NCBI GenBank assembly: GCA_013153675.1
Contig: JAADEA010000069.1
Coordinates: forward strand, 1-22,720
Direction: 5' to 3'
Length of the DNA: 22,720 bases
DNA from: Campylobacterota bacterium
GTDB lineage: Bacteria > Campylobacterota > Campylobacteria > Campylobacterales > Sulfurovaceae
Shown piece by piece: positions 21,364 through 22,720 of this stretch (its first letter is position 1; each line of letters starts with the position of its first letter). Both the position numbers and the translations under genes were made by a program. Below the pieces are notes generated by a model. The model was not told the DNA's origin, ran no database searches, and saw only the letters and a program-made list of their open reading frames with translations.

Positions 21364-22720
21364 ATGAAAAGAGGAGTGGTTGCAGCACTTAGTATATCTC
21401 TATTTTTGCATGGAGCTTCTATTGGAAAATTTGCTGATGAAGCTTCAACAATTTTAGAAACAAAAAGTAAAAGCTCAAGTCCATATTTTAGGACTCTTTA
21501 TAAAGATCTATTTTATGTTCCAATTTGGGTAGATGAAAATGGTCTTACAAAATTTGGAAAAAATTTTATAAAAGAGATAGATAATGACTTAACTAAATCT
21601 CCATCTTTGCCATATTATAGTGATTATATCAAATTAAAAAGATTTTTAAAGAGAAAAAATATTAAAAAGCTATCTACTAAAGATAAGATAGATTTAGAGC
21701 TAAAGATTACCTCTTTATATAGAAAATATATGAACTACTTAATTTATGGTGGAATTAATTGGAGAGCTTTTGATAGAAAAATTCAAGAGTTAAGAAAAAA
21801 ATATGATTATAAAGTTGCATGGGAGAGATATCCACCTGTAGTTGATTCAAAAAAGCTTTTAGTAGAATCTGTAATGAGAGGAAATTTAGATTATGCCCTA
21901 AATCGTGCAGAGCCAAAAAGATTTAAATATAGACAGTTAAAAAAGTATCTTATTAAATATCTTGATATTGCTAAAAAGGGAGGATGGGGCAAAGTTCCAA
22001 AAACAAAGACCCTAAAGCCAGGAATGAGTTCAAAGGCTATTTTGCCAATAAAAAGACATCTAAAGTTAGTAGGTGATATTAGGGGATGTTCTACAGATTT
22101 AGACTCTACCTTATATGATCAATGTTTAGCAAAAGCAGTAAAAAGATTTAAGCTTAGACATGGATTAAGGGGAAATAGTATTATAGATAGGCAAACAAGA
22201 AAAGCTCTTAATATTCCAGCCTCTTATAAAGCCAAATTAATTAGATTAAACTTAGATAGAATCAAATGGTTTTGGCATCAAGAGCCAAGAGTAAGAATAG
22301 AGTTAAATATACCAGCATTTAGACTATATTTTTATGAGGGACAAAATTTAATTAATACAATGAGAGTAATTGTGGGAAAACCAGATCATCCTACTCCTGT
22401 TTTTCATAATGTAATGAGATATATTGTAGTAAACCCTTATTGGAAAATTCCAGAGAGTATTGTTAAAAAGGAGATGTTAAAACATCTTATAAAAGATCCA
22501 TACTATTATGAAAGGCAAGGAAAGTATCTTCATAAAAGCTGGTCTGAAGATTCTCCAAGGGTAGATCCTGGTAAGGTAAATTGGAGAAAATACTATAAAA
22601 ATAAAAAACATATTCCATACTATTTTATGCAGGTACCAAGTGCTAAAAATGCTCTTGGAAAAATAAAGTTTCTATTTCCAAAAAAATATTCTGTATATAT
22701 TAATGATACTCCTACAAAGG
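21364..22720 (+). CDS. YcbB-like L,D-transpeptidase, 3' partial
   Basis: 452 codons are visible, and the gene runs past the window end. A signal peptide (about 1-17, KRGVVAALSISLFLHGA) is followed by a scaffold domain (about 40-200), a PG-binding-like segment (about 215-280: LKPGMSSKAILPIKRHLKL, FKLRHGLRGNSIIDRQTRKAL) and a YkuD domain starting near 300 (LNIPAFRLYFYEG, VIVGKPDHPTPVF, IVVNPYWKIPESI, KNALGKIKFLFP). This order is that of YcbB-type murein L,D-transpeptidases, which cross-link stems 3-3 in the periplasm. The motif usually read as HDTP is NDTP here (N447, codon AAT), so the catalytic His appears missing. The SxGC cysteine lies outside the window. Strong promoter, ATG start. Confidence 0.88.
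   Translation, partial: MKRGVVAALSISLFLHGASIGKFADEASTILETKSKSSSPYFRTLYKDLFYVPIWVDENGLTKFGKNFIKEIDNDLTKSPSLPYYSDYIKLKRFLKRKNIKKLSTKDKIDLELKITSLYRKYMNYLIYGGINWRAFDRKIQELRKKYDYKVAWERYPPVVDSKKLLVESVMRGNLDYALNRAEPKRFKYRQLKKYLIKYLDIAKKGGWGKVPKTKTLKPGMSSKAILPIKRHLKLVGDIRGCSTDLDSTLYDQCLAKAVKRFKLRHGLRGNSIIDRQTRKALNIPASYKAKLIRLNLDRIKWFWHQEPRVRIELNIPAFRLYFYEGQNLINTMRVIVGKPDHPTPVFHNVMRYIVVNPYWKIPESIVKKEMLKHLIKDPYYYERQGKYLHKSWSEDSPRVDPGKVNWRKYYKNKKHIPYYFMQVPSAKNALGKIKFLFPKKYSVYINDTPTK

Overview
The window looks like a chromosomal segment of a member of the Campylobacterota (Epsilonproteobacteria). This is inferred from the very AT-rich sequence, the frequent TTG starts, a dnaG / LapB-like TPR / rnhA / rnc / aroC neighbourhood, a panD-ybaB pair, rpmI-rplT without an adjacent infC, and a three-domain NifU rather than the IscU type. 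I see no insertion sequence, integrase, phage gene, tRNA, rRNA or CRISPR array. It reads as core chromosome with some unusual local features.

Layout. 1-3545: the 3' end of a phytase-like esterase gene, converging on a minus-strand block of TAXI solute receptor, M15 peptidase and a repeat-rich lipoprotein, then a 367-base AT-rich gap. 3546-6328: gap (minus) divergent from an apparent operon of a thioredoxin-fold [2Fe-2S] ferredoxin, panD, ybaB and an ankyrin protein. 6329-6498: a short intergenic stretch with two perfect hairpins and no ORF. 6499-9159: rnhB, then a LysR regulator divergent from a YeiH/UPF0324 membrane protein. 9209-11312: an overlapping NifS-like/NifU-like gene pair. 11315-13279: a LysM-NlpC/P60 hydrolase divergent from a small exported protein. 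13285-16585 (minus): dnaG, a PP-loop tRNA-thiolation-type ATPase, rpmI and rplT. 16647-22720 (plus): a YidB/DUF937 protein, then a tightly packed LapB-like TPR, rnhA, rnc, aroC, DUF445 and small membrane protein, and finally an L,D-transpeptidase cut by the window end.

Most interesting. The NifS-like protein contains no cysteine and lacks the PLP lysine. The NifU-like partner, which overlaps it, has lost all three scaffold cysteines but keeps the [2Fe-2S] and Nfu cysteines. Two genes degraded in the same way, yet intact and overlapping, look like a repurposed Fe-S pair rather than decay. Other strong points are: a structured intergenic element at 6331-6427 with ACAAGGA motifs; a DUF445 gene that appears to start at AUU overlapping the aroC stop; a probably leaderless dnaG mRNA; a perfect FNR-type box before the TAXI gene; an exact 23-residue repeat lipoprotein (4+4); and an L,D-transpeptidase with Asn where the catalytic His is expected.

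Three cell-wall enzymes (M15, NlpC/P60, L,D-transpeptidase) and several envelope proteins suggest an envelope theme, but they are not in one operon.
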